A stretch of DNA of 20,789 bases, taken from a virus. Position numbers and translations under genes: made by a program. The DNA is taken from positions 1 through 20,789 of IMG/VR virus record IMGVR_UViG_3300021197_000109. One strand, written 5' to 3'. This document shows, piece after piece, positions 1 to 7,067 of this stretch (the stretch's first letter is position 1; every line of letters begins with the position of its first letter). The notes beneath the pieces were generated by a model that was not told the DNA's origin, did no database searches, and saw only the letters and a program-made list of their open reading frames with translations.

Positions 1-2
1 CT

Positions 3-2411
3 TCTGTTGATGTATCGATACCACAAGCAGAAGACTTTGCGGGGGGTGCGGAAGTTATCTCCCAAGAGGACGGCACGGCTGTAGTACAGGCTCTGGCGGA
101 TATGATACAACAAGCAGAGGCTGAAGCTCCGATGGAGCACGGTGCAAACTTGTCGGAGTTTTTGGACGATGGGTATCTTGGAGAGTTGTCCAGTGAATTA
201 CGAGCAGCATATGAGGAAGACCAAGAGTCGAGGTCCGAATGGGAAGAGTCATACACTAAGGGTTTAGATCAGCTTGGCATCAAGCAGCAGGAGCGTACAG
301 AGCCGTTTCAGGGTGCCAGTGGGGTAACACACCCGTTGATAGCTGAGAGCGTCACACAGTTCCAAGCGCAAGCCTACAAGGAACTACTTCCAGCAGGTGG
401 ACCTGTACAGACACAGATCCTTGGCATGCAGAACCAAGAGCGTGAGGCACAAGCCCAGCGCGTAAAGAATTTTATGAACTATCAAATCATGGAAGTGATG
501 GAAGAGTTCGATCCTGACATGGATCAGTTGTTATTTTATTTACCCCTATCAGGTTCTACATTTAAGAAGGTTTACTACGACGAGGCCAAACAGCGGCCTG
601 TGTCTAAGTTTATTCCTGCTCAAGATTTGGTTGTGCCGTATCACGCTAGTGATTTACAAACGTCTCCTCGAGTTACGCATGTTCTACGAATGGATTACAA
701 TCAGGTTCGTAAGATGCAGGTTGCTGGTTTCTACCGCGATGTGGAGTTGTCTTCGAGTGATCACGCGCCAGACGAGGTTCGTGAGAAGGTTGATGAGATA
801 CAGGGCACAAGCAAGACGTATGCGGATGACGTATATACAATCTTGGAAATGCATGTGGACTTGGACATCGAGGGTTTCGAGGACATGTCTCCAGATGGAG
901 AGCCGACAGGCATTCAACTTCCTTATATAGTTACAATAGACGAGTCATCAGGACAGATTCTAGGTATTCGAAGAAACTTCGAAGAGGGTGGTGAACTAGC
1001 CAAGAAGCAACAATACTTTGTGCATTACAGGTTTATGCCTGGTCTTGGTTTTTATGGTTTCGGTTTGATTCACATGATTGGTGGATTGGGCCGTGCAGCG
1101 ACCAGTATTCTTCGTCAGTTGATCGATGCGGGTACGTTGGCGAACTTGCCAGCAGGTTTCAAGGCGCGTGGTGTTCGAGTACGAAATGACGACGAGCCAT
1201 TGCAGCCAGGTGAGTGGAGAGACATTGACGCTCCTGGTGGTAACATCAGAGACTCGATTATACCGCTGCCATACAAAGAACCGTCAGGTACGCTTGCACA
1301 ACTGCTTGGTGCGTTGATCGAGGGCGGTAGACGTTTTGTGTCATTGGCTGACCAACAGGTTAGCAACATGAACCAAGAGACGCCTGTGGGTACAACCATG
1401 GCGATGTTGGAACGTGGCATGAAAGTTATGTCGGCTATCCACAAACGGTTGCACTATGCACAGAAAACAGAGTTCCGTATTCTAGCTAGAATTATTGCCG
1501 AGAACCTACCGCCTGAGTATCCATATCAGGTTGCGGGTGGGGAGCAATCAATCAAGGCTACAGACTTTGATGATCGTGTTGATATCATTCCTGTCAGCGA
1601 TCCAAACATATTCTCCATGGCACAAAGGGTGACGTTAGCACAAACTCAATTGCAGTTAGCTCAGTCAAATCCTCAGATGCATAATCTGCATGCGGCTTAT
1701 CGTCGAATGTATCAGGCCCTCGAGGTCCAGAACATCGATGAGATTCTCCCTCCGCCGCCGCAGCCACAGCCGATGGACCCTGCCTTGGAGAATGCCAAAG
1801 GCTTAATGGGTCAGTTGTTGCAAGCGTTTCCTGATCAGGATCACGATGCACACATTAAGATCCACGTCATGTTTATGAAGACGCCATTGGTTATGACATC
1901 ACCACAGGTCATGGGTACATTTTATTCTCACTTGCAAGAACATATCGCCATGAAAGCACGTCAGTTAGTTATGACAGAGATTCAAGGATTGATCAGTCAG
2001 GTGCAATTAAATGCTCAGATGGGTGCGGTAGATCCACAGGCAGCGCAGCAGAAAATCATGGAAGTTCAGAGAGAGATGCAGAATCCCGCCGAGGTAGAGA
2101 AGATGGTAGCCTTGCAGGAGATGCAGATCATGCAGGAGACATTGGCGGAGATCACACCACAAGGACAAGATCCTATGGCTGATCCTCTTGTACAAATCCG
2201 TATGCAGGAGCTTGCTTTAAAGCAACAAGACTTGCAGCGTAAGTCTCAAACGGACGAAGCGGATGTCATGATGGATGCTGCAAAATTACAACAGCAAGCG
2301 GCAACCGATGCAGCGCGTATTGAGAGTCAGGAAGAGATTGCTGGAAATAGAAACCAAGTAAATCGTGAACGGATTGAAGTGCAACGACAAGCCGTTGCCA
2401 AACGGAGTTAG
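3..2411 (+). CDS. Portal protein (5'-partial)
   Basis: This encodes the dodecameric portal at the unique capsid vertex, through which DNA is packaged and ejected. The frame is open from base 3, with no stop and no convincing start, so the true start lies upstream. The ATG at 102 is only an internal Met with no Shine-Dalgarno in front, and the residues before it (SVDVSIPQAEDFAGG) look like normal portal sequence. More than 800 residues are visible, typical of podovirus portals. Recognisable stretches are WEESYTKGLDQLGIK, EPFQGASGVTHPLIAESV and FQAQAYKELLPAGGPV near the N-terminus. The C-terminal third is rich in Gln and Met and predicted helical (barrel/crown-like). The assignment rests on resemblance to marine phage portals and on the capsid genes downstream. 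The lysis-type genes that follow after 2 bases are an unusual neighbour. Confidence 0.9.
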   Translation, partial: SVDVSIPQAEDFAGGAEVISQEDGTAVVQALADMIQQAEAEAPMEHGANLSEFLDDGYLGELSSELRAAYEEDQESRSEWEESYTKGLDQLGIKQQERTEPFQGASGVTHPLIAESVTQFQAQAYKELLPAGGPVQTQILGMQNQEREAQAQRVKNFMNYQIMEVMEEFDPDMDQLLFYLPLSGSTFKKVYYDEAKQRPVSKFIPAQDLVVPYHASDLQTSPRVTHVLRMDYNQVRKMQVAGFYRDVELSSSDHAPDEVREKVDEIQGTSKTYADDVYTILEMHVDLDIEGFEDMSPDGEPTGIQLPYIVTIDESSGQILGIRRNFEEGGELAKKQQYFVHYRFMPGLGFYGFGLIHMIGGLGRAATSILRQLIDAGTLANLPAGFKARGVRVRNDDEPLQPGEWRDIDAPGGNIRDSIIPLPYKEPSGTLAQLLGALIEGGRRFVSLADQQVSNMNQETPVGTTMAMLERGMKVMSAIHKRLHYAQKTEFRILARIIAENLPPEYPYQVAGGEQSIKATDFDDRVDIIPVSDPNIFSMAQRVTLAQTQLQLAQSNPQMHNLHAAYRRMYQALEVQNIDEILPPPPQPQPMDPALENAKGLMGQLLQAFPDQDHDAHIKIHVMFMKTPLVMTSPQVMGTFYSHLQEHIAMKARQLVMTEIQGLISQVQLNAQMGAVDPQAAQQKIMEVQREMQNPAEVEKMVALQEMQIMQETLAEITPQGQDPMADPLVQIRMQELALKQQDLQRKSQTDEADVMMDAAKLQQQAATDAARIESQEEIAGNRNQVNRERIEVQRQAVAKRS

Positions 2412-2413
2412 CC

Positions 2414-2815
2414 ATGGACCTGCCCAAGGTTAATATACTTACTGCTGGAACAATGGTTATAGCAATTGTAAGCACCATTGGGGGAGGTATTTGGTATGCA
2501 AGCAATCAAGCCTCCGTTATAGAAGGACTTAGTTCTGAAGTAGAAAGATTGACTATCCAAAACAATCAGGCAGATAAAACAAATTTAATACGTGACGTAC
2601 AGCAAAATGCGGAAAAAATAGAAGAAATGGTAGATATATTAGCTGAGTTTTATGATGATATGGAAGAAGCTGATGATGAACTATGGGGTGACATTGATGT
2701 ATTGCATGATGAAACTGCGTCTATGGCTTCGCACATGATGGCTATTGTAAAGCTGCAAGCTCGTATAGCTGTATTAGAAAAGACTGTGGAGTTTACAAGA
2801 AAAGACGGGATTTAA
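2414..2815 (+). CDS. Small membrane protein: N-terminal TM segment plus coiled coil
   Basis: This is a 133-residue protein of unknown function. A hydrophobic segment at about residues 8-28 is followed by heptad-like helical sequence at about 33-75 and 88-125 that is acidic and rich in Glu, Asp and Ile/Leu. The layout (short N-tail, one TM segment, long coiled coil) suits a membrane-anchored protein whose body lies in the periplasm or cytoplasm, as in some spanin- or holin-accessory proteins. That role is inference from the lysis genes downstream. It starts 2 bases after the portal stop with GGAG upstream. It is visibly AT-richer than the portal: bases 2581-2640 have 17 G+C of 60, against 31 of 60 at 1201-1260. 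Confidence 0.75.
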   Translation: MDLPKVNILTAGTMVIAIVSTIGGGIWYASNQASVIEGLSSEVERLTIQNNQADKTNLIRDVQQNAEKIEEMVDILAEFYDDMEEADDELWGDIDVLHDETASMASHMMAIVKLQARIAVLEKTVEFTRKDGI

Positions 2816-2816
2816 C

Positions 2817-3272
2817 ATGGACCCGTTAACAATCCTTGCAGGTATAAAAACAGGACTTGCTGCTGGAAAGTCTATAGCTGGACTTAGTAAACAGATTGGT
2901 CAATTCTTCGATGCAACAGATGCAGCTAAAAAACAATTACAGAAAAAAGGTGTTTCAAGCAAAAGTGTTTCGCAGACTGCTTTTGATCGTTGGGCCACTT
3001 TAAGAAATAATGCGGCTGCTGAAGCTGAATTACAGGAGTGGATTACCCAAACTTATGGGAGGTCAAAATGGTTAGAACTTTTGAAGATCCGTAAAGAAGT
3101 TCTAGCAGAAAAACGTGAGGCAGAGGCTAGGGCGCGACGTGAGGCACAGGAACGTGCTGACTTGGCACTTACTGCCGTATCTATTGTTTTGCTTCTCACA
3201 GCGGCTCTTATTGGATCTACGGCTTATTTGCATCATATGGGTTGGCTAGATATTTGGGACTACTTGCCATGA
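2817..3272 (+). CDS. Conserved phage protein with C-terminal TM segment
   Basis: This 151-residue protein has no function I can assign with confidence. The N-terminal 40 residues are Gly/Ala/Lys-rich and amphipathic. The middle is helical, with Trp59, Trp75 and Trp85. A strongly charged helix (Arg/Glu/Ala at about 92-114) leads into one TM segment at about 116-136 and a short tail, HHMGWLDIWDYLP. A charged helix in front of a C-terminal membrane anchor suggests a membrane-attached protein exposed to the cytoplasm. Proteins of this pattern occur beside portal genes in marine phages (recalled, not searched). It begins one base after the previous stop and its TGA overlaps the next ATG (ATGA), so it belongs to the same transcription unit. 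Confidence 0.75.
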   Translation: MDPLTILAGIKTGLAAGKSIAGLSKQIGQFFDATDAAKKQLQKKGVSSKSVSQTAFDRWATLRNNAAAEAELQEWITQTYGRSKWLELLKIRKEVLAEKREAEARARREAQERADLALTAVSIVLLLTAALIGSTAYLHHMGWLDIWDYLP

Positions 3273-3442
3273 TTTACGTTTTAGTTTTTTTACATTTTAT
3301 TAGCACAGATCGATTACAGTATTACCAAATAGGGACTTATTCGGACAAACAGGAATGCCTCGACCAAGCAGAAAAAGCAAAGATAATGGTAACACACAAC
3401 TCAATGAAGGTGACCTGCCTAGAAGTGAACAGCCAACAATAA
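3269..3442 (+). CDS. Short hydrophobic-N-terminus protein
   Basis: This is a 57-residue protein with a hydrophobic first 14 residues (MIYVLVFLHFISTD) followed by a soluble tail carrying two Cys (CLDQAEKA and VTCLEV). The hydrophobic start could be an uncleaved signal or a single TM segment, which would place the Cys-containing tail outside the cytoplasm. I chose the ATG at 3269 because it makes an ATGA overlap with the preceding gene. An in-frame TTG at 3242 would add nine residues inside the neighbour and is not needed. The last 88 bases overlap the next gene in another frame. Similar short proteins with a YYQ-G-Y-ECL pattern are familiar from marine phages, but the function is unknown. Confidence 0.6.
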   Translation: MIYVLVFLHFISTDRLQYYQIGTYSDKQECLDQAEKAKIMVTHNSMKVTCLEVNSQQ

Positions 3443-3561
3443 TAGAACGTGGCAAGAAGTTCGCAGCATACGATAAGTTTGGCAAATTAATTATTTTAGG
3501 TTATGATCGAAGAATAGTACAGGATTATGCAAATGACAGAGTTCGACAAGGCAGACACTAA
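3355..3561 (+). CDS. Small basic protein of unknown function, overlapping both neighbours
   Basis: This 68-residue ORF starts inside the preceding gene (88-base overlap, different frame) and ends inside the EF-hand gene that follows. The first half is polar and low-complexity, as expected of a segment constrained by another frame. The second half, IERGKKFAAYDKFGKLIILG followed by YDRRIVQDYA, looks like a small folded domain with a beta hairpin and a helix. AGGA lies just before the ATG, but at only one base of spacing, so the ribosome site is weak and translation may depend on coupling. Without this ORF there would be a gap of about 90 bases in an otherwise gapless cassette. Reality is probable rather than certain. 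Confidence 0.5.
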   Translation: MPRPSRKSKDNGNTQLNEGDLPRSEQPTIIERGKKFAAYDKFGKLIILGYDRRIVQDYANDRVRQGRH

Positions 3562-3880
3562 CGGAAATGGTGTCATTGAAAAAGTAGAATGGAATAAAAT
3601 AGCTTTAGAAGATAGACGGTTAGAGATGATAGACCGTGATTTGAAACGTAATGCCGAAAGAAGATTTACAGGTTTTGCTTTGGCAGGGATGTTAATTTAT
3701 CCGTTTATTATATTACTTGCTAGTGTTCTTGGTTTTGATCAGGCCGCAGCGTTAATTACAGATATCGCATCCGTTTATGTTATTGCTGCTAGTGGTGTTG
3801 TTGCTGCATTTATGGGGTTCAATGCTTACTCTGCAAAGGCGGATAAAAAAATGTCCATGAGTATGGAGGGTGAGAAATGA
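3533..3880 (+). CDS. EF-hand calcium-binding-motif protein with two TM segments
   Basis: This is a 115-residue protein. Residues 8-19 (DTNGNGVIEKVE) form a canonical 12-residue EF-hand loop: Asp1, Asn3, Asn5, Gly6, Ile8, Glu9 and the bidentate Glu12 are all present. A charged helix follows (EWNKIALEDRRLEMIDRDLK), then two TM segments at about 45-68 and 72-98 and a Lys/Met-rich tail. It would sit in the inner membrane with the loop at the membrane surface, most likely cytoplasmic. I prefer the ATG at 3533 over the ATG at 3527, because AGGA at 3521-3524 is then 8 rather than 2 bases away. Its place among holin-type genes suggests a lysis or membrane role, which is inference. Only one EF-hand is present, so binding may need a dimer. 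Confidence 0.75.
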   Translation: MTEFDKADTNGNGVIEKVEWNKIALEDRRLEMIDRDLKRNAERRFTGFALAGMLIYPFIILLASVLGFDQAAALITDIASVYVIAASGVVAAFMGFNAYSAKADKKMSMSMEGEK

Positions 3881-4272
3881 TAGGACAGTTATTAGGAAAC
3901 GCTATTGGTCCAATAGCAAATCTTGCTGGAAGCTGGATACAAGGTAAGGCAGATAAAACCGCAGCTAGTGCAAAATTAAAACTTGTTGAGGCAGAAAGTA
4001 AAGCTGCCATTTTGATGTCAAAAGAAACCTCTACCGCCGACTGGGAAAGGATTATGGCAGAGAGCACAAAGAACTCGTGGAAAGACGAATTTATAACTAT
4101 TGTAGTAATGATTCCAGTAATTTTATGTTTTATTCCTGGTCTAGAAGAAGTTGTAAAAAACGGCTTTGATCGTCTCTCTGAATTACCAGAGTGGTACACT
4201 TGGTTAGTTTTTGCTGTATGCAGTGCGGCTATAGGAATAAGGGGCGGCAAACAATTAATGGGTAAGAAATAA
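3877..4272 (+). CDS. Holin, 3TM-type (GTA-holin-like)
   Basis: This is a 131-residue membrane protein. The N-terminal 20 residues are hydrophobic and Gly/Ala-rich, followed by a helical charged region (about 24-66), a NSWKDEF segment, TM1 at about 71-88 (TIVVMIPVILCFIPG), an acidic amphipathic linker ending in LPEWYTW, TM2 at about 106-122, and a basic tail. The SWKDE / IP-IL-F-PG / PEWY / G-R-G-K-L order matches what I recall of the 3TM holin family first described for gene transfer agents and found in many alphaproteobacterial and marine phages. Its role would be to permeabilise the inner membrane and let the endolysin reach peptidoglycan. It overlaps the EF-hand gene by ATGA and shares its last base with the next start (TAATG). 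Confidence 0.7.
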   Translation: MIGQLLGNAIGPIANLAGSWIQGKADKTAASAKLKLVEAESKAAILMSKETSTADWERIMAESTKNSWKDEFITIVVMIPVILCFIPGLEEVVKNGFDRLSELPEWYTWLVFAVCSAAIGIRGGKQLMGKK

Positions 4273-4469
4273 TGAGTTATATAAAAGATATAGTTGTTTT
4301 AGTTATGGCGGTGGGACTTATGTCCATACTGGGCCTTATTATTTATGATGAGTTTGCCATGGCAAATGAACATGGCGGTGAGTTAGATGAAAATATCATT
4401 GGCTTATTGCAGATGTCATTGACAGGTATCATCGGTGTTGTCGGTGGTTATGTCGGCGGCAAGTCTTAG
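4272..4469 (+). CDS. Small two-TM membrane protein (holin-like accessory)
   Basis: This 65-residue protein has two hydrophobic segments, at about 5-27 and 42-62, separated by an acidic loop (about 28-41, with several Glu and Asp). The second segment ends in a glycine-rich run, IIGVVGGYVGGKS. Size and topology fit class II holins or antiholin-like partners, and the position between a 3TM-type holin and the endolysin supports a lysis role. The sequence alone does not say whether it opens or inhibits the pore. Its start overlaps the stop of the preceding gene by one base, and a spaced AAGGAAA site precedes the endolysin 12 bases downstream. Confidence 0.7.
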   Translation: MSYIKDIVVLVMAVGLMSILGLIIYDEFAMANEHGGELDENIIGLLQMSLTGIIGVVGGYVGGKS

Positions 4470-4481
4470 AAAGGAAAAGAC

Positions 4482-4955
4482 ATGAGTTTCAAACTAAGCA
4501 GAAGAAGCCTTGACAGGCTTGAAGGTATTGATGACAGGCTACAGGCTGTTGTTAAAATGGCAATCACACTGACAAAAACAGATTTCGGAGTGATTCAAGG
4601 GATGAGAACTTTGGATGAGCAAAAAGAACTTGTGGCAAAGGGCGCATCGAAAACTTTAAAAAGCAAACATCTTGAGGGCAAAGCTTTTGATATTATGGCA
4701 TTTGTCAACTCAAGGGCGTCTTGGGAATTAAATCTGTACGATGATCTAGCTGACGCAATCAAAGAAGCAGCTATCAATCTAAATGTTCCTATTTGTTGGG
4801 GAGCAGCATGGGCCGTCCCAGAAAAAGGTTATCCTATGGATATTCGTAAGTGGGAAGGAACTATGGAAGAAGCCATGAATGCCTACATTGATTTGCGTAG
4901 GTCGCAGGGTAAACGTCCGTTTATTGATGGTCCACATTTTGAACTCATAGACTAA
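4482..4955 (+). CDS. Endolysin, M15-family L-Ala-D-Glu / D-Ala-type peptidase
   Basis: This 157-residue zinc peptidase would cleave peptidoglycan stem peptides at lysis. The M15 (VanY / T5 endolysin-like) signature is intact. SKHLEGKAFDI supplies His63 and Asp70, IDGPHFEL supplies His152 as the third zinc ligand, and Asp149 three residues before it sits where the catalytic acid of T5 endolysin lies. The upstream Q-G-R-T-EQ pattern (IQGMRTLDEQKELVAKG, about 38-54) is also typical of the family. There is no signal peptide and no separate wall-binding domain, so export depends on a holin, in keeping with the membrane genes directly upstream. Start: AAGGAAAAG precedes the ATG. It is the last gene of the lysis block; a 49-base gap follows. 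Confidence 0.9.
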   Translation: MSFKLSRRSLDRLEGIDDRLQAVVKMAITLTKTDFGVIQGMRTLDEQKELVAKGASKTLKSKHLEGKAFDIMAFVNSRASWELNLYDDLADAIKEAAINLNVPICWGAAWAVPEKGYPMDIRKWEGTMEEAMNAYIDLRRSQGKRPFIDGPHFELID

Positions 4956-5004
4956 ACGTGTAAAGTATGTATAGTACACAAGAGGACTACAGGGACAATA
5001 TGTA

Positions 5005-5217
5005 ATGGACGTTATTGACTTATCGAAATATTTGTATAAAAAATTAGAAGAGCGGCAAAAGGATATATCTTTTTCCCTCGCTAATGGTGCTGTTAAAGAT
5101 TGGGAACAGTACAAAATGTCAGTAGGAGAGATACGGGGACTCTCTTTTGCTCGTGAAGAAATCAAGTCCCTGCTGGAGAAAAACGTAGACGATGTCGAAG
5201 ACTTTATATCTTCCTGA
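5005..5217 (+). CDS. Small conserved phage protein upstream of co-chaperonin
   Basis: This is a 70-residue, mostly helical, charged protein with no TM segment. Its pattern, DLSKYLYKKLEERQKDIS ... WEQYKMSVGEIRGLSFAREE ... DDVEDF, is one I recall in front of the GroES-like gene in other marine phages, so it is probably conserved there, but I know no function. The last 26 bases overlap the start of the co-chaperonin gene in another frame, which implies translational coupling and perhaps matched amounts. The ATG at 5005 is preceded by AGGGACA. The ATG at 5000 is followed at once by a stop and is not used. Confidence 0.7.
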   Translation: MDVIDLSKYLYKKLEERQKDISFSLANGAVKDWEQYKMSVGEIRGLSFAREEIKSLLEKNVDDVEDFISS

Positions 5218-5686
5218 CCATGTCGCGCAGAAAATGAACAAAGAGAAAGACGCTGCAAAAGCTGAAGTCTCTGGTGTTGCAGTTGATAGCGCGTATGTGG
5301 ATGCACAGGAGCGCGTACTAGAGCCATCCCTTTTAGATAAACCGTTACTTGAACGTTTGCCACAACCGACTGGTTGGCGGCTTTTAGTTATGCCGTATCA
5401 AGGCAAATCTAAAACTTCGAGCGGCTTATACATTCCTGACGAAGTTCGAGAACGGGAATCGATTGCTACTGTAGTAGCATACGTTCTTCGAATAGGACCT
5501 TTGGCATACAAGGATCCAAACAAGTTCGGGCCTGATGGAGCACCTTGGTGTGAAGAAGGTCAATGGGTTTGCATAGGCAGATACTCAGGTTCTCGTTTTA
5601 AAATTGACGGCGGTGAAGTCCGCATCATTAATGATGATGAGGTTATTGCTACAATTTTAGAACCAGATGATGTGAAACAAGTATAG
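5192..5686 (+). CDS. GroES-like co-chaperonin (T4 gp31-type function)
   Basis: This is 164 residues, longer than bacterial GroES (about 95). Residues 1-50 are a polar extension. The GroES beta-barrel spans about 55-158. RLLVMPYQGKSKTSSGLYIP (63-82) aligns with the GroES first strand and mobile loop, and LYI would stand for the hydrophobic tripeptide that docks into GroEL. ATVVAYVLRIGP (92-103) matches the V-A-VG-G segment, and GRYSGSRFKIDGGEVRIIN (129-147) with DDEVIATI matches the C-terminal half. The insert about 104-121 is phage-like. It probably replaces host GroES so that GroEL can fold the capsid protein, as T4 gp31 does. Its position just before scaffold and capsid genes supports this. 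Confidence 0.85.
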   Translation: MSKTLYLPDHVAQKMNKEKDAAKAEVSGVAVDSAYVDAQERVLEPSLLDKPLLERLPQPTGWRLLVMPYQGKSKTSSGLYIPDEVRERESIATVVAYVLRIGPLAYKDPNKFGPDGAPWCEEGQWVCIGRYSGSRFKIDGGEVRIINDDEVIATILEPDDVKQV

Positions 5687-5696
5687 GGGCAGGATT

Positions 5697-6584
5697 ATGG
5701 CTGAAGAAAAACAAGAAGTTGAAGAGCAAGAAATTATTGTAGAAGAAGAAAAAGAAGATACTAAAGCAGAAGAAAAGGTTGAAAAAAAGACCGAGGTAGC
5801 TGCTGCTGAAGGTGATGACGAACTCGAAGATTACGGCGAGAAGGTACAGAAACGTATCAAAAAACTTACCGAGCGTTATAGAAATGAACAACGTGACCGT
5901 GAAGAAGCGGTGCGAATGGCGCAAAAGTTATTGGATGAAAACAATAAACTTAAAGGTCGAGTGCAACAATTAGATAACGGATACTTAAACGAGTATGGAA
6001 ACCGTTTATCTACACAAGAACAGTCTGCAAAAACTGCATATAAACAGGCATACGAAGCAGGTGATTCAGACGCAATGCTTGCTGCACAAGAGCAAATTGC
6101 TCAAGTTGCAATAGATAAACAACGGTATGGAGCAGCAAAAAATCGTGTCGATCAACAACAAAAAGTGCAGGTCGATCAACAAGCGCAGCCACAACAACAA
6201 ACGCAGCCACAACAGGCTCAAACCCCTGCAAAGGTTGATCCAAAGGCTAAAGACTGGGCTGAAAAGAACGAGTGGTTTGGCAACGATAAGATCATGACCA
6301 CCGCTGCTTTTACGCTACATCAACAACTTGTCGAAGAAGAAGGGTTTGACCCGAACAGCGATGAGTATTATACTGAAATAGATGGTCGTATTCGTTCGGA
6401 GTTTCCGCACAAGTTTAATACGGCTAAGAAATCGGGTGGAAATCAGGTCGCATCTGCTGGTAATTCCGCATCCCGCACTAACAAACAGGGGCGCAGGTCG
6501 GTCAAGTTATCGCACTCACAAGTAGCGATTGCGAAAAAACTGGGCGTACCTCTCGAAGAATACGCCAAGTATGTAAAGGAGTGA
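5697..6584 (+). CDS. Capsid scaffolding protein
   Basis: This 295-residue protein would direct capsid protein assembly around the portal and then leave the prohead. The first 45 residues are extremely rich in Glu and Lys. A long helical, coiled-coil-like segment follows (about 46-100, including DEELEDYG-type acid runs and KRIKKLTERYRNEQRDREEA). A Gln-rich low-complexity linker lies at about 150-180. The basic C-terminus (about 245-295, with SVKLSHSQVAIAKKLGVPL) is a likely capsid-binding helix region. Composition, length, and position between co-chaperonin and capsid genes are the evidence; scaffolds rarely show sequence motifs. RBS: GGGGCAGGATT just before the ATG. No protease motif is visible in it. 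Confidence 0.8.
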   Translation: MAEEKQEVEEQEIIVEEEKEDTKAEEKVEKKTEVAAAEGDDELEDYGEKVQKRIKKLTERYRNEQRDREEAVRMAQKLLDENNKLKGRVQQLDNGYLNEYGNRLSTQEQSAKTAYKQAYEAGDSDAMLAAQEQIAQVAIDKQRYGAAKNRVDQQQKVQVDQQAQPQQQTQPQQAQTPAKVDPKAKDWAEKNEWFGNDKIMTTAAFTLHQQLVEEEGFDPNSDEYYTEIDGRIRSEFPHKFNTAKKSGGNQVASAGNSASRTNKQGRRSVKLSHSQVAIAKKLGVPLEEYAKYVKE

Positions 6585-6588
6585 TATA

Positions 6589-7050
6589 ATGGCTGACACT
6601 AGAACACCGCGCAAAAGCGCGACACGCGAAAATGAAACGCGCAGAACACCATGGGCACCGCCCAGTCATCTTGCTGCACCACCCCCTCCTGAAGGGTTCG
6701 TGCATCGCTGGATAAGAGTCGCAATGCGTGGCGAGGAAGACAAAATGAATGTCAACTCCAAGCTGCGTGAAGGATGGGAACCCGTCCGTAAAGATGAATA
6801 TCCAGACTACGAAGCTCCAACTATTGACGAAGGTCGATACGAGGGCGTCATAGGACAAGGTGGTCTGATGCTGTGCCGTATTCCTGCCGAAACAGCCCAA
6901 GAGAGAAACGAGTATTACGGGAGCCGAACCCGCGAACAGATGGTAGCTGTAGATCAGGACCTTATGAAGGAACAACATCCTTCAATGCCGATACAAAATA
7001 ATCGGCAAAGTCGTGTAACGTTCGGCGGATCAAGACGAGACGCCGACTAA
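6589..7050 (+). CDS. Conserved virion-associated protein of unknown function
   Basis: This is 153 residues. The N-terminal 25 residues are basic and Thr/Arg-rich. A Pro-rich stretch (WAPPSHLAAPPPPEGF) leads to a compact region, HRWIRVAMRGEEDKMNVNSK and LREGWEPV, then an acidic part and a conserved-looking GGLMLCRIPAETAQERN. A C-terminal tail, MPIQNNRQSRVTFGG, ends the protein. I recall this set of motifs between scaffold and capsid genes in many marine podovirus-like genomes, but no function has been assigned to my knowledge. It could be a minor head protein. Note its initiator lies 4 bases after the scaffold stop, with AAAGGAG in the overlap. Confidence 0.7.
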   Translation: MADTRTPRKSATRENETRRTPWAPPSHLAAPPPPEGFVHRWIRVAMRGEEDKMNVNSKLREGWEPVRKDEYPDYEAPTIDEGRYEGVIGQGGLMLCRIPAETAQERNEYYGSRTREQMVAVDQDLMKEQHPSMPIQNNRQSRVTFGGSRRDAD

Positions 7051-7067
7051 CTTAGAGGATTGCTACT

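Noticed and set aside
102-104. ATG at 102 as the start of the portal gene
   Set aside because: The frame stays open to base 3 with portal-like sequence, and no ribosome site precedes 102; the gene is cut by the window edge.
3242-3268. TTG start extending the short hydrophobic protein
   Set aside because: It lies inside the previous gene, while the ATG at 3269 gives an ATGA overlap and a normal start.
4956-5004. Promoter with TATAGT at 4970-4975
   Set aside because: No -35 element at the right distance and no other support; too weak to call.
4779-5363. 194-residue minus-strand ORF
   Set aside because: It lies antisense to the endolysin, the small protein and the co-chaperonin, has low-complexity Ser/Thr/Arg sequence and no ribosome site; a shadow frame.
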